DNA of 5,307 nucleotides, taken from positions 1 to 5,307 of the forward strand of contig USKL01000125.1 of the NCBI GenBank assembly GCA_900555225.1. The letters run 5' to 3'. Made by a program: the position numbers and the translations under genes. Below the pieces are notes generated by a model. The model saw only the letters and a list, made by a program, of their open reading frames with translations. It searched no databases and was not told the origin of the DNA. Below are positions 1-5,307 of this stretch, piece after piece (the first letter of the stretch is position 1; every line of letters begins with the position of its first letter). The stretch comes from an uncultured Collinsella sp. Lineage in GTDB: Bacteria; Actinomycetota; Coriobacteriia; Coriobacteriales; Coriobacteriaceae.

Positions 1-2724
1 TCCGTACAGGTCATGGATCTACTCAAGGACGTGGCACGCGACCGCCTGGTCATCATGGTCACGCACAATCCTGAGCTGGCGTACCAATACGCCACGCGCA
101 TCGTCAACCTGGCGGACGGCAAGATCACCGACGATTCCGATTCTTTCGATGTCGCTGACGCCACGCGCCGCGAGGCCAAGCCTACGCGCAAAACCTCGAT
201 GAGCTTTGTGACGGCGCTGGGGCTTTCTGCCCGAAACCTCATGACCAAGAAGGGCCGCACGGCCATGACTGCCTTTGCGGGCTCGATTGGCATTATCGGC
301 ATTGCGGCGATTCTGGCGCTGTCCAATGGCGTAAACGGCTACATCAAAAAGGTCGAGGAGGATACGCTCTCGAGCTACCCGCTCACCATTTCCAAGCAGG
401 ACTACGACCTGTCGTCCATGATGGGCGGGCAGGGGGCCGCGGATGATGAGGCGTCCAACGGCGGGGATTTGTCCGACGGTACTGGTGGCAAAGCTAAGGG
501 AACCGATAAGATCCCCGTGGTCACGGCCGTAAAGGATATGTTTGCGAGCGTTAAGTCCAATGACATGACGAGCTTTAAGGCATGGCTCGATGCCGGTGGC
601 GACGGCATCGACAAAGAGGTCAACGCCATTCAGTACGGCTACGGTGTATCGCCGGTTGTCTATCGTGCGGGTAAGGGCGACGAGAAGCCTGTCCGGTTGG
701 TGCCCAACGCCATGACCGAGGCCATGAGCGGAGGCGCCAGCTCGGCGGCTACGGCTAGCATGGGCTCTATGGGCACGGATGTCTTTAACGAGATGATCGA
801 CGACCAGAGCCTGCTCGACAGTCAGTACGATGTCATCGCCGGTCATTGGCCCACGTCCGCCAACGAAGCCGTAATGGTGCTCTCGAGTCGCGGCACGGTG
901 GGTGACTACACGCTCTACAGCATCGGCGCGCTGGATATCAATGAGCTCAACGATCTGGTAAACAGCGCTATGACGGCTGACGGTGGGGTCGAAACGCCCG
1001 AGACCGGCACCGAATTTACCTACGACGATGCGCTGTCCACGACGTTTAAGGTGCTGTCGCCGGCCGATGCCTATCGCAAAAACGAAGAGACCGGCATGTG
1101 GACTGACATGTCTGACGATGCCGACTTTATGACGGCCAAGGTTGCCGACGGTATCGACGTGCACATTGTGGGTGTGGTGCGACCTAACGAGACCGCCAAC
1201 GCGAGTGCGTTGTCTCCGGGCATTGCCTATACGCATGCACTGACTCGCCAGCTTATGGAGCGCGCCGCCGATTCGCAGATTGTGCAGGAGCAACTCGCCC
1301 ACCCCGAGACGGATGTCTTTACGGGCAAAACCTTCGACGAACTGCAAGGCGAGGCCAAGCAAGGCGTGGATCTGGGCAGCATGTTCAGTGTGGACGAGGC
1401 GGCGCTCAAGAGCGCGTTCTCGTTCGATACGTCTGCACTTTCGGGTGCGGCCGGCGGTATGGACCTGTCGGGTCTTGACTTGTCCGGGCTGGACATTGAC
1501 CTTTCGGGCGTTGGCAAGGACATCGACTTCAGCGACATCATGGCAAAAGCGCCAACCCCAGATTTCTCGGGTATCTTTGACGGTCTGGAACTCACGCCCG
1601 AGCAAATGCAGCAGGTGGGAACACTAGCCAACCAGCTGTTTGAGGGCTTTTTGCAGTCTGATCAGTTTAAGGCGCTGTCGCCCGAAGATCTTAAGGACGC
1701 GTCAAAGCTCTCTGCCGCATTCTCGACGTATCTTGAGAATGATGACACAGCTCAGCAAATCCTGGCCCAGCTCAAAGCGCTCGGCGGCGATGCCCTGGCC
1801 GAGCGTCTGCAGCAGGCGATGAGCGACTATGTGCAAAAGCAGCTGGCTCCGTATCTGCAGCAGGCTATGGATCAGGTGATGAAGGCAATCAGCGAGCAGA
1901 TAGCGTCGACGGTATCATCCCAGCTCAAGGCGGGCGCGGCAGGGCTTATGGACCAGGTGGCGACGCAGATGTCTTCGAGTTTTGCTAACCTGGCGAGCGC
2001 CATGCGCGTGGATGCGAGTGCCTTTGCTCATGCCATCCACTTCAACATGGACGCCGAGGACCTGAGCTCGCTCATGATGAGCTATGCGAAGGCGTCGAAG
2101 CTCACCTACGACAACAATCTGACCACGTTGGGCTATGCGGACGAGGCAGACCCCATCTCAGTCAAGATTTTCCCGCGTGACTTTGAGGCCAAGGAGCGCG
2201 TGCTCGATCACATCGACGCGTACAACAAGCAGGTCAAAGCCTCTGGCCACGATGAGCAGGCAATCTCATACACCGACTACATGGGCATCATCATGGGTTC
2301 GGTGACCGACATCGTGAACACCATCAGCTTGGTGCTCATCGCATTCGTGAGCATCAGCCTGGTGGTGAGCTCCATCATGATCGGCATCATCACCTACATC
2401 AGCGTGCTGGAACGCAAAAAGGAGATTGGCATCCTGCGTGCGATCGGCGCGTCGAAGCGCAACGTGGCCAACGTATTCAATGCCGAGACCTTTATCGAGG
2501 GCCTCATCGCCGGCGTCTTTGCCATTGTCGTCGTGGTGCTCGTGAGCTTTCCGGTTAATACCTGGGCGCTTGCGGCCAAACAGGTGCCCAATCTGATGAG
2601 CCTGCCCGTGCAGGATGCGCTGGTGCTCATCGCAATTTCAGTGCTGCTGACGGTCGTTGCCGGCCTGCTGCCGGCCCGCAGCGCATCCAAGAAGGACCCC
2701 GTCGAAGCCCTGCGCTCCGAATAA
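1..2724 (+). CDS. Fused ABC transporter ATP-binding/permease protein (MacB/FtsX type), 5' end missing
   Basis: The reading frame is open from base 1, so the gene starts upstream; 907 codons are visible, ending in TAA at 2722-2724. The ATG at 13 is internal. Codons 1-40 are the tail of an ABC ATPase: the H-loop motif VIMVTHN (His at codon 22, nt 64-66) is followed by a typical ATRIVNLADGKI ending. Walker A, the signature motif and Walker B must lie before the window. After a basic linker comes TM1 (about codons 88-109), then an extracytoplasmic domain of about 660 residues. A FtsX-like core follows: TM2 (about 771-800), the cytoplasmic motif ERKKEIGILRAIGAS (from codon 804), TM3 (about 833-855), TM4 (about 874-892) and the family-typical end PARSASKKDPVEALRSE. 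This is membrane-bound and probably works as a homodimer. MacB relatives export peptides, drugs or lipoproteins, or act as mechanotransmission machines; the substrate cannot be told here. The ectodomain is far longer than in MacB and contains SGLD-type repeats and a long helical stretch. Confidence 0.93.
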   Translation, partial: SVQVMDLLKDVARDRLVIMVTHNPELAYQYATRIVNLADGKITDDSDSFDVADATRREAKPTRKTSMSFVTALGLSARNLMTKKGRTAMTAFAGSIGIIGIAAILALSNGVNGYIKKVEEDTLSSYPLTISKQDYDLSSMMGGQGAADDEASNGGDLSDGTGGKAKGTDKIPVVTAVKDMFASVKSNDMTSFKAWLDAGGDGIDKEVNAIQYGYGVSPVVYRAGKGDEKPVRLVPNAMTEAMSGGASSAATASMGSMGTDVFNEMIDDQSLLDSQYDVIAGHWPTSANEAVMVLSSRGTVGDYTLYSIGALDINELNDLVNSAMTADGGVETPETGTEFTYDDALSTTFKVLSPADAYRKNEETGMWTDMSDDADFMTAKVADGIDVHIVGVVRPNETANASALSPGIAYTHALTRQLMERAADSQIVQEQLAHPETDVFTGKTFDELQGEAKQGVDLGSMFSVDEAALKSAFSFDTSALSGAAGGMDLSGLDLSGLDIDLSGVGKDIDFSDIMAKAPTPDFSGIFDGLELTPEQMQQVGTLANQLFEGFLQSDQFKALSPEDLKDASKLSAAFSTYLENDDTAQQILAQLKALGGDALAERLQQAMSDYVQKQLAPYLQQAMDQVMKAISEQIASTVSSQLKAGAAGLMDQVATQMSSSFANLASAMRVDASAFAHAIHFNMDAEDLSSLMMSYAKASKLTYDNNLTTLGYADEADPISVKIFPRDFEAKERVLDHIDAYNKQVKASGHDEQAISYTDYMGIIMGSVTDIVNTISLVLIAFVSISLVVSSIMIGIITYISVLERKKEIGILRAIGASKRNVANVFNAETFIEGLIAGVFAIVVVVLVSFPVNTWALAAKQVPNLMSLPVQDALVLIAISVLLTVVAGLLPARSASKKDPVEALRSE

Positions 2725-2753
2725 TGCGACAAAGGGACAGTCCCTTTGTCACA
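2725..2753. repeat. Strong hairpin directly after the ABC gene, possibly a dispersed intergenic repeat or terminator
   Basis: The arms GACAAAGGGA (2728-2737) and TCCCTTTGTC (2741-2750) are perfectly complementary around a CAG loop. Two further pairs (T2725-A2753, G2726-C2752) lie beyond one C/A mismatch. The hairpin starts on the base after the stop codon of the ABC gene, so it could end that transcript or protect its 3' end. No U-run follows, which makes it a poor canonical rho-independent terminator. Near-identical AAAGGGACAGTCCCTTT hairpins are, from memory, common between genes in Collinsella-like genomes; that could not be checked here. Confidence 0.6.
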
Positions 2754-2782
2754 TTGAGACCCTTGCGAAAACGGGGTCTAAT
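2754..2782 (+). promoter_or_regulatory. Candidate sigma70-like promoter P1 of the MFS gene
   Basis: TTGAGA (2754-2759, 5/6 to the -35 consensus) and TCTAAT (2777-2782, 5/6 to the -10 consensus) are separated by exactly 17 bp. Transcription would begin near 2789, inside operator-like site O1, leaving a leader of about 110 nt before the MFS start codon. The promoter also coincides with a 6-bp inverted repeat, AGACCC (2757-2762) with GGGTCT (2774-2779). Confidence 0.55.
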
Positions 2783-2797
2783 TACCGTTCGGCAGGT
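2780..2797. promoter_or_regulatory. Operator-like site O1 (TACC-GTTC-GGCA core)
   Basis: The core TACCGTTCGGCA (2783-2794) is an imperfect palindrome. It matches the elements at 2850-2861, 5026-5037 and, on the other strand, 4977-4988. It lies immediately downstream of the P1 -10 box, over the predicted start of transcription, so a bound repressor would block initiation. The likely ligand is the TetR protein encoded at 4318-4896, because TetR-family operators commonly have this ACCG...CGGT style of symmetry. That assignment is inference. Confidence 0.55.
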
Positions 2798-2824
2798 TAA
2801 GAACTCCCTCTCCCCGCTTAATGC

Positions 2825-2853
2825 TTGACGAAGAGTCCTCTGGTTTATATACC
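2825..2853 (+). promoter_or_regulatory. Candidate sigma70-like promoter P2 of the MFS gene
   Basis: TTGACG (2825-2830, 5/6) and TATACC (2848-2853, 4/6) are 17 bp apart. The -10 box overlaps operator-like site O2. Predicted initiation near 2860 gives a leader of about 40 nt. The AT-rich stretch around 2844-2851 allows other -10 choices, so the exact -10 is less certain than the -35. Confidence 0.5.
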
Positions 2854-2869
2854 TATCGGTAGGCATATA
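2848..2869. promoter_or_regulatory. Operator-like site O2 (TACC-TATC-GGTA core)
   Basis: The core TACCTATCGGTA (2850-2861) has symmetric outer quartets TACC/GGTA and sits in a wider A/T-flanked palindromic context (ATATACC...GGCATATA). It overlaps the P2 -10 box, so occupancy should exclude RNA polymerase. Its centre is 67 bp from the centre of O1. It is proposed as a second site for the same TetR protein. Confidence 0.55.
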
Positions 2870-2899
2870 GGATGTAGTGCCGATAGAAATGGAGCAACC

Positions 2900-4180
2900 A
2901 TGACTCTCACCACACCAGCCAAAAAAGATTGTCTCCGTGAAAGCGGCGCATTTGCTTGGGTCGTCGTTATTGCGCTCGGCTTAATGTCCGCCGGAACAAC
3001 TGGCACATATAGCATTATTGCCGGCTCATTCGTTGCTCCAGTATGTGAAGATCTGGGCTTTGACTACACTTCTTTTTCTTTCTATTTCACCGCGATTCTT
3101 CTTGGCCTTGCGCTTGGGCTTCCGCTTTTGAGTCGCTTCATTCCAAAAGTAATCGGCAAACCATGGCATATTTGCATTGAACTCGTCCTTATTGCCGCCG
3201 GCGCCGCAATGGCGTTCTACACCGAGGTCTGGATGTTCACCGTCTCCGCCGCAGTGATCGGCATCTGCTTTTCGTTTACAACGGGCGTCTGCATGTCCGA
3301 TGTCATTGACCAATGGTTCAGCAAATCGTCCGGTCTCGCCATCGGCCTCGCTTGGGGCGTTAATTCTCTCTGCACGCTGTTATTGAGTCCTGTCATTACG
3401 CTGGTCATCGAGCAGCAAGGCTGGCGTACGGGATACATCGTGCTTGCGGCCGTTTCTGCAGCTATGATTTTGCCTGCAAGCGCATTTATCATTCGCCTTA
3501 ACCCCTCTGATCGCAATATGCTTCCGTACGGAGAGACCGCCTCCGAAACCCATGAGAGCTGCAGCGCCGATGAGCAGGAAGATGTCCTTTCGGGCATGGC
3601 ACTCCGCGATGCCGCGAAAACGCCGTCTTTTATTCTCTGTGTCCTCTTGCTTTGCGTGGCGCAGCTCACCTGCTGCATGAACCAGCTGTTTCCAACCTAT
3701 GCAAGCGAGGTCGGTTTCAATCCTATCGTAGGAAGCTTAATGGTCTCGGCAGCTTCACTCTCCGATATCTTCCTAAATCCCTTCGTGGGCAAAACATGCG
3801 ACAAGCTTGGCGCTATTAAAGCAACGGTCGCATGGACAGGTGTCAGCATTCTTTCATTCCTGCTTCTTATTATTGGCGGAAGCAATGAGACCGTTTCCAT
3901 CATTGCAGCTGGTGTAAACGATGTCATGTTCGCCATCGTTGGAACCGCAATGCCGATGCTTCTCCTCTCGCTCTTTGGATCACGCGATTTTGGAAGGATC
4001 TATTCGATCGTTTGCTCAGCGGGCTATGTCGTCGGTGCTTTTGGAATGCCGGTCATGATGAAGGTTTACGGCATGGCAGGGTCATTCCAGGGAGTATTTA
4101 TCTTCTGCATTGCCTGCAACCTTATGATTGCTGCGTTTGCTATCGTTTCCGGCTTTCTCAATAAGGCTGCTGAAAAGTAA
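2900..4180 (+). CDS. MFS transporter, OFA (oxalate/formate antiporter)-like
   Basis: The product has 426 residues, the usual size for a 12-TM major facilitator, arranged as two six-helix halves with a charged cytoplasmic loop at about 200-240. Visible marks of the OFA/monocarboxylate-porter-like branch are DQWFSKSSGLAIGL (137-150), SPVITLVIEQQGWR (163-176) and NPSDRNMLPYG (201-211) after TM6. GKTCDKLGAIKA (297-308) is a motif-A-like loop in the second half, and FGSRDFGRIYSI (359-370) is family-like. It is a secondary transporter in the cytoplasmic membrane; the substrate is not readable. The ATG at 2900 was chosen because GGAG (2891-2894) precedes it by 5 nt. An in-frame TTG at 2825 would add 25 residues encoded by promoter and operator DNA with no helix-like character. 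Base composition is lower (about 45% GC in a sampled line) than in the upstream ABC gene. Two operator-like sites upstream suggest control by the convergent tetR, possibly together with the deiminase-like gene. Confidence 0.92.
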   Translation: MTLTTPAKKDCLRESGAFAWVVVIALGLMSAGTTGTYSIIAGSFVAPVCEDLGFDYTSFSFYFTAILLGLALGLPLLSRFIPKVIGKPWHICIELVLIAAGAAMAFYTEVWMFTVSAAVIGICFSFTTGVCMSDVIDQWFSKSSGLAIGLAWGVNSLCTLLLSPVITLVIEQQGWRTGYIVLAAVSAAMILPASAFIIRLNPSDRNMLPYGETASETHESCSADEQEDVLSGMALRDAAKTPSFILCVLLLCVAQLTCCMNQLFPTYASEVGFNPIVGSLMVSAASLSDIFLNPFVGKTCDKLGAIKATVAWTGVSILSFLLLIIGGSNETVSIIAAGVNDVMFAIVGTAMPMLLLSLFGSRDFGRIYSIVCSAGYVVGAFGMPVMMKVYGMAGSFQGVFIFCIACNLMIAAFAIVSGFLNKAAEK

Positions 4181-4214
4181 TAAGCGCCGATTGCACCGGC
4201 ATAGATTGCCACGC

Positions 4215-4264
4215 AACAGGGGTCGACTCCAAGCCAGATTGGAGTCGACCCCTGTTTTCGTTTT
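4215..4264 (+). terminator. Strong rho-independent terminator of the MFS gene
   Basis: The left arm at 4216-4232 (starting ACAGGGGTCGAC) and the right arm at 4239-4255 form a perfect 17-bp stem around a GCCAGA loop, extendable by A4215-T4256. The run TTTTCGTTTT (4255-4264) follows on the + strand. The position, 35 bp after the MFS stop, fits termination of that transcript. Read from the other strand the same hairpin lacks a good U-run, though it could still hinder read-through from tetR, whose stop codon is at 4318-4320. Confidence 0.9.
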
Positions 4265-4317
4265 AAAGGTTGCCCGCAGGCACCATGGGCGCCAACATGC
4301 GCTTCAGCTTGGCTGGT

Positions 4318-4896
4318 CTATTTGAACATAAGCTCGACTATTCCCGCCCAAACCGCTTTCTCATCAATATCCTCACCTTGAGCGACCGTATTGCTTGCTC
4401 CCTCCAGAACGGTATAAAGAATTTGTACGTAGAGCATTACGTCGGCGCTATCGGAAAACGCGCCAATCTCTACACCATGAAGAAGGATGTCTTTAAGCGC
4501 ATCCATGGTTCGTTTGGTCGCCGTCGCTTGACGTTCCTGAACTGCAGGAATTCGATTTGCTTGAACGCTAACCTCGGCCAGCACGCGCCGGCGCTTTTCA
4601 TCGCTTCGATAGCCACCTATAACTGAATTGCCGAGCTCGATAAGCGCGGCCTTGAACCCGTCCCTATCGACTATTAGCGAGTAGTCGCGCTGATAGTCAA
4701 TGGTCGGAAACATGCTGTCCAAGAGCGTAGTGAAAATCTCCTCTTTTGAGGGAAAGTAGTAGTACACCGACGGCTTGGATATACCGACAAAGTCGCAAAT
4801 CTTTCCGATAGACGCTTTGTCATAACCGACTTCTGCCACAAGATCGTACATTGCGTCCAATATTTTTTTTCTTGTGCTCACGCTGCATTTCTCCAT
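4318..4896 (-). CDS. TetR/AcrR-family transcriptional regulator
   Basis: The protein has 192 residues, typical for the family. Residues 8-54 are a TetR_N DNA-binding domain: TRKKILDAMYDLVAEVGYDKAS, then the helix-turn-helix IGKICDFVGISKPSVYYYF (recognition helix about 39-47), then PSKEEIFTTLLD leading into the connecting helix. The rest is an all-helical ligand-binding and dimerisation domain with no recognisable subfamily signature. The ATG at 4896 is preceded by GGAAG (minus strand) about 9 nt upstream. The gene is convergent with the MFS gene and divergent from the deiminase-like gene, the classic layout of a local repressor. Operator-like elements occur at its own promoter and at those of both neighbours, so autorepression and control of both is the simplest model. 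Agmatine or a related guanidine as ligand is only a guess; in Pseudomonas a TetR-type AguR controls the agmatine genes aguBA. Confidence 0.93.
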   Translation of the reverse strand: MEKCSVSTRKKILDAMYDLVAEVGYDKASIGKICDFVGISKPSVYYYFPSKEEIFTTLLDSMFPTIDYQRDYSLIVDRDGFKAALIELGNSVIGGYRSDEKRRRVLAEVSVQANRIPAVQERQATATKRTMDALKDILLHGVEIGAFSDSADVMLYVQILYTVLEGASNTVAQGEDIDEKAVWAGIVELMFK

Positions 4897-4968
4897 TGCA
4901 AATCACTTCCGCACTACCAACATTATTAAGGATGGCAACGGAACATCAATTCGTGTCCAAACATGACC

Positions 4969-4996
4969 ACTATATACGGCGAACGGTATGTATCAG
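4969..4996 (-). promoter_or_regulatory. Candidate promoter of the tetR gene
   Basis: Read on the minus strand, CTGATA (complement of 4991-4996, 4/6 to -35) and TATAGT (complement of 4969-4974, 5/6 to -10) are separated by 16 bp. Operator-like site O3 fills most of the spacer, which fits autorepression. The predicted leader is about 65 nt before the ATG at 4896. Confidence 0.5.
4975..4992. promoter_or_regulatory. Operator-like site O3 (divergent region, tetR side)
   Basis: On the + strand the core is CGGCGAACGGTA (4977-4988). Its complement begins TACCGTTC and so matches O1 exactly over the first eight bases. The other half is degenerate, giving the weakest symmetry of the four sites; the wider ATAC...GTAT flanks (4975-4990) restore some. 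It lies inside the -35/-10 spacer of the tetR promoter. It also takes part in a near-direct repeat, 4981-4998 with 5030-5047. Confidence 0.5.
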
Positions 4997-5023
4997 TAGG
5001 CGAGCGGCAATTATTCAAAATTA

Positions 5024-5041
5024 TCTACCGAACGGTAGGTA
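5024..5041. promoter_or_regulatory. Operator-like site O4 (divergent region, deiminase side)
   Basis: CTACCGAACGGTAG (5025-5038) has perfect 6-bp arms around an AA centre, the best palindrome of the four related elements. It ends two bases before the TATAGT box at 5040-5045 and would occlude RNA polymerase at the promoter of the gene starting at 5121. Its centre is 49 bp from that of O3. Confidence 0.62.
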
Positions 5042-5045
5042 TAGT
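5040..5045 (+). promoter_or_regulatory. Candidate -10 box of the deiminase-like gene
   Basis: TATAGT is 5/6 to the -10 consensus and lies two bases downstream of O4. No good -35 is found at normal spacing: TTCAAA at 5014-5019 would need a 20-bp spacer. The promoter may therefore be weak or the -10 misplaced. Initiation near 5052 would leave a leader of about 70 nt. Confidence 0.35.
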
Positions 5046-5054
5046 AGTACTATA

Positions 5055-5120
5055 GCAGGTGAAACCCCGCTATTGTCGCGGCCGGACAGCATCGCGGGAA
5101 ACCCGACGGAAGGACCAACC
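5055..5120 (+). other. Potentially structured 5' leader of the deiminase-like gene
   Basis: CCCGC (5066-5070) can pair with GCGGG (5094-5098), enclosing a small TGTC/GACA stem (5074-5077 with 5085-5088). The same GCGGG can instead form a local CGGG-AAA-CCCG hairpin (5095-5105), which ends three bases before the ribosome binding site GGAAGGA (5108-5114). Two exclusive folds near a ribosome binding site are what a cis-regulatory leader would show. However, the stems are short, and no riboswitch class was recognised. Confidence 0.25.
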
Positions 5121-5307
5121 ATGTACGAGAACTATCGTATGCCGGGCGAGTTCGAGAAGCGCTCCAACGTCTATGTGACATGGCTTCCCGATTACATCCG
5201 TGCAGAGGGCTACGATAACCGCCAGCCCTGCGTTGACGTGATCAAGGCTCTGCTCGAGTATGGCGACGTTACGGTCAACCTCAATTGCGGCACCCCCGCC
5301 TCCTATG
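5121..5307 (+). CDS. Agmatine deiminase / peptidyl-arginine deiminase-family protein (N-terminal 62 residues, cut by window end)
   Basis: The ATG at 5121 is preceded by GGAAGGA (5108-5114) at a 6-nt spacing. The visible N-terminus has the marks of the bacterial PAD/agmatine deiminase family (PF04371): YRMPGEFEKRSNVYVTWLP (residues 5-23) corresponds to the usual FRMPAEFEPH...WMAWP opening. It is followed by a helix (CVDVIKALLEYG) and a beta strand (VTVNLNC), as expected for the first beta-beta-alpha-beta blade. Members hydrolyse or transfer the amidine of guanidino substrates, for example agmatine to N-carbamoylputrescine plus ammonia, using a late catalytic Cys that lies beyond the window. 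The sequence departs from typical AguA (WLP rather than WP, and different residues after it), so the substrate may differ. The gene is divergent from tetR, with operator-like O4 upstream, and is probably the enzyme of a unit that also includes the MFS carrier. Confidence 0.72.
   Translation, partial: MYENYRMPGEFEKRSNVYVTWLPDYIRAEGYDNRQPCVDVIKALLEYGDVTVNLNCGTPASY

Noticed and set aside
19..1605. A long open frame on the minus strand (about 528 codons) opposite the ABC gene
   Set aside because: It is antisense to a clear ABC permease, its translation is rich in Arg, His and Gly with no domain or helix pattern, and no ribosome binding site or promoter was evident. It is a by-product of the GC-rich coding strand.
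2825..2899. TTG at 2825 as an upstream start of the MFS gene
   Set aside because: TTGACG there is better read as a -35 box, the 25 extra residues cross a -10 box and an operator, and the ATG at 2900 has a well-spaced GGAG.
2889..2903. Tiny ORF ATG GAG CAA CCA TGA whose stop overlaps the MFS start codon (ATGA)
   Set aside because: Only four codons, with no ribosome binding site of its own; its first G belongs to the GGAG of the MFS gene. Probably chance, though translational coupling cannot be fully excluded.
4266..4300. Weak inverted repeat (GTTG and CCC pairing with GGG and CAAC) as a terminator for tetR
   Set aside because: The stem needs a three-base bulge and is not followed by a real U-run on the minus strand. 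No convincing tetR terminator was found apart from the shared hairpin at 4215-4256.
4270..4626. Open frame on the + strand opposite the 3' half of tetR
   Set aside because: It is antisense to a clear TetR coding region, has no recognisable domain, and starts just after the MFS terminator without promoter signals.
5057..5110. Known riboswitch (cobalamin, guanidine, cyclic-di-GMP, glycine) in the deiminase leader
   Set aside because: GGTGAAACC and GGGAAACCC superficially recall conserved pieces of several classes, but none of the required multi-segment consensus could be matched by eye.
1..5307. CRISPR array, tRNA, rRNA, insertion sequence or prophage signals
   Set aside because: No regularly spaced repeats, no tRNA-like cloverleaf with a CCA end, no transposase or integrase reading frame, and no terminal inverted repeats with target duplications were seen.

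Overview
The window reads as a moderately GC-rich actinobacterial chromosome, most like Coriobacteriia (Collinsella and relatives). This is inferred from overall character: sampled 60-base lines of about 57-58% GC in the first gene, GGAG/AAGGA-type ribosome binding sites, large fused ABC ATPase-permeases and OFA-like MFS carriers. No rRNA or other phylogenetic marker is present, so the placement is tentative.

Layout. (1) Positions 1-2724, + strand: the 3' part of a large fused ABC transporter. The very end of the ATPase domain is followed by a MacB/FtsX-type permease with a very long extracytoplasmic domain. (2) Positions 2725-2899: a regulatory intergenic region. It holds a strong hairpin, two sigma70-like promoters and two copies of a TACC-N4-GG(T/C)A operator-like element. 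(3) Positions 2900-4180, +: a 12-TM MFS transporter resembling the OFA (oxalate/formate antiporter-like) group. (4) Positions 4181-4317: a strong rho-independent terminator between convergent genes. (5) Positions 4318-4896, - strand: a TetR-family repressor. (6) Positions 4897-5120: the divergent region between tetR and the last gene. It holds two more copies of the same operator-like element, each beside a TATAGT -10 box, and a leader able to form alternative hairpins. (7) Positions 5121-5307, +: the 5' end of an agmatine deiminase-family (PF04371, guanidino-group-modifying) gene, cut by the window edge.

How the genes fit together. The same imperfect palindrome, close to TACCGTTCGGTA, occurs at four places. 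Two are in front of the MFS gene, one is at the tetR promoter and one is at the promoter of the deiminase-like gene. The simplest reading is a small local regulon in which the TetR protein represses itself, the carrier and the enzyme. A plausible but unproven effector or substrate is agmatine or another guanidino compound. The ABC transporter gene lies outside this unit: its GC content is higher, and a hairpin separates it from the MFS promoters.
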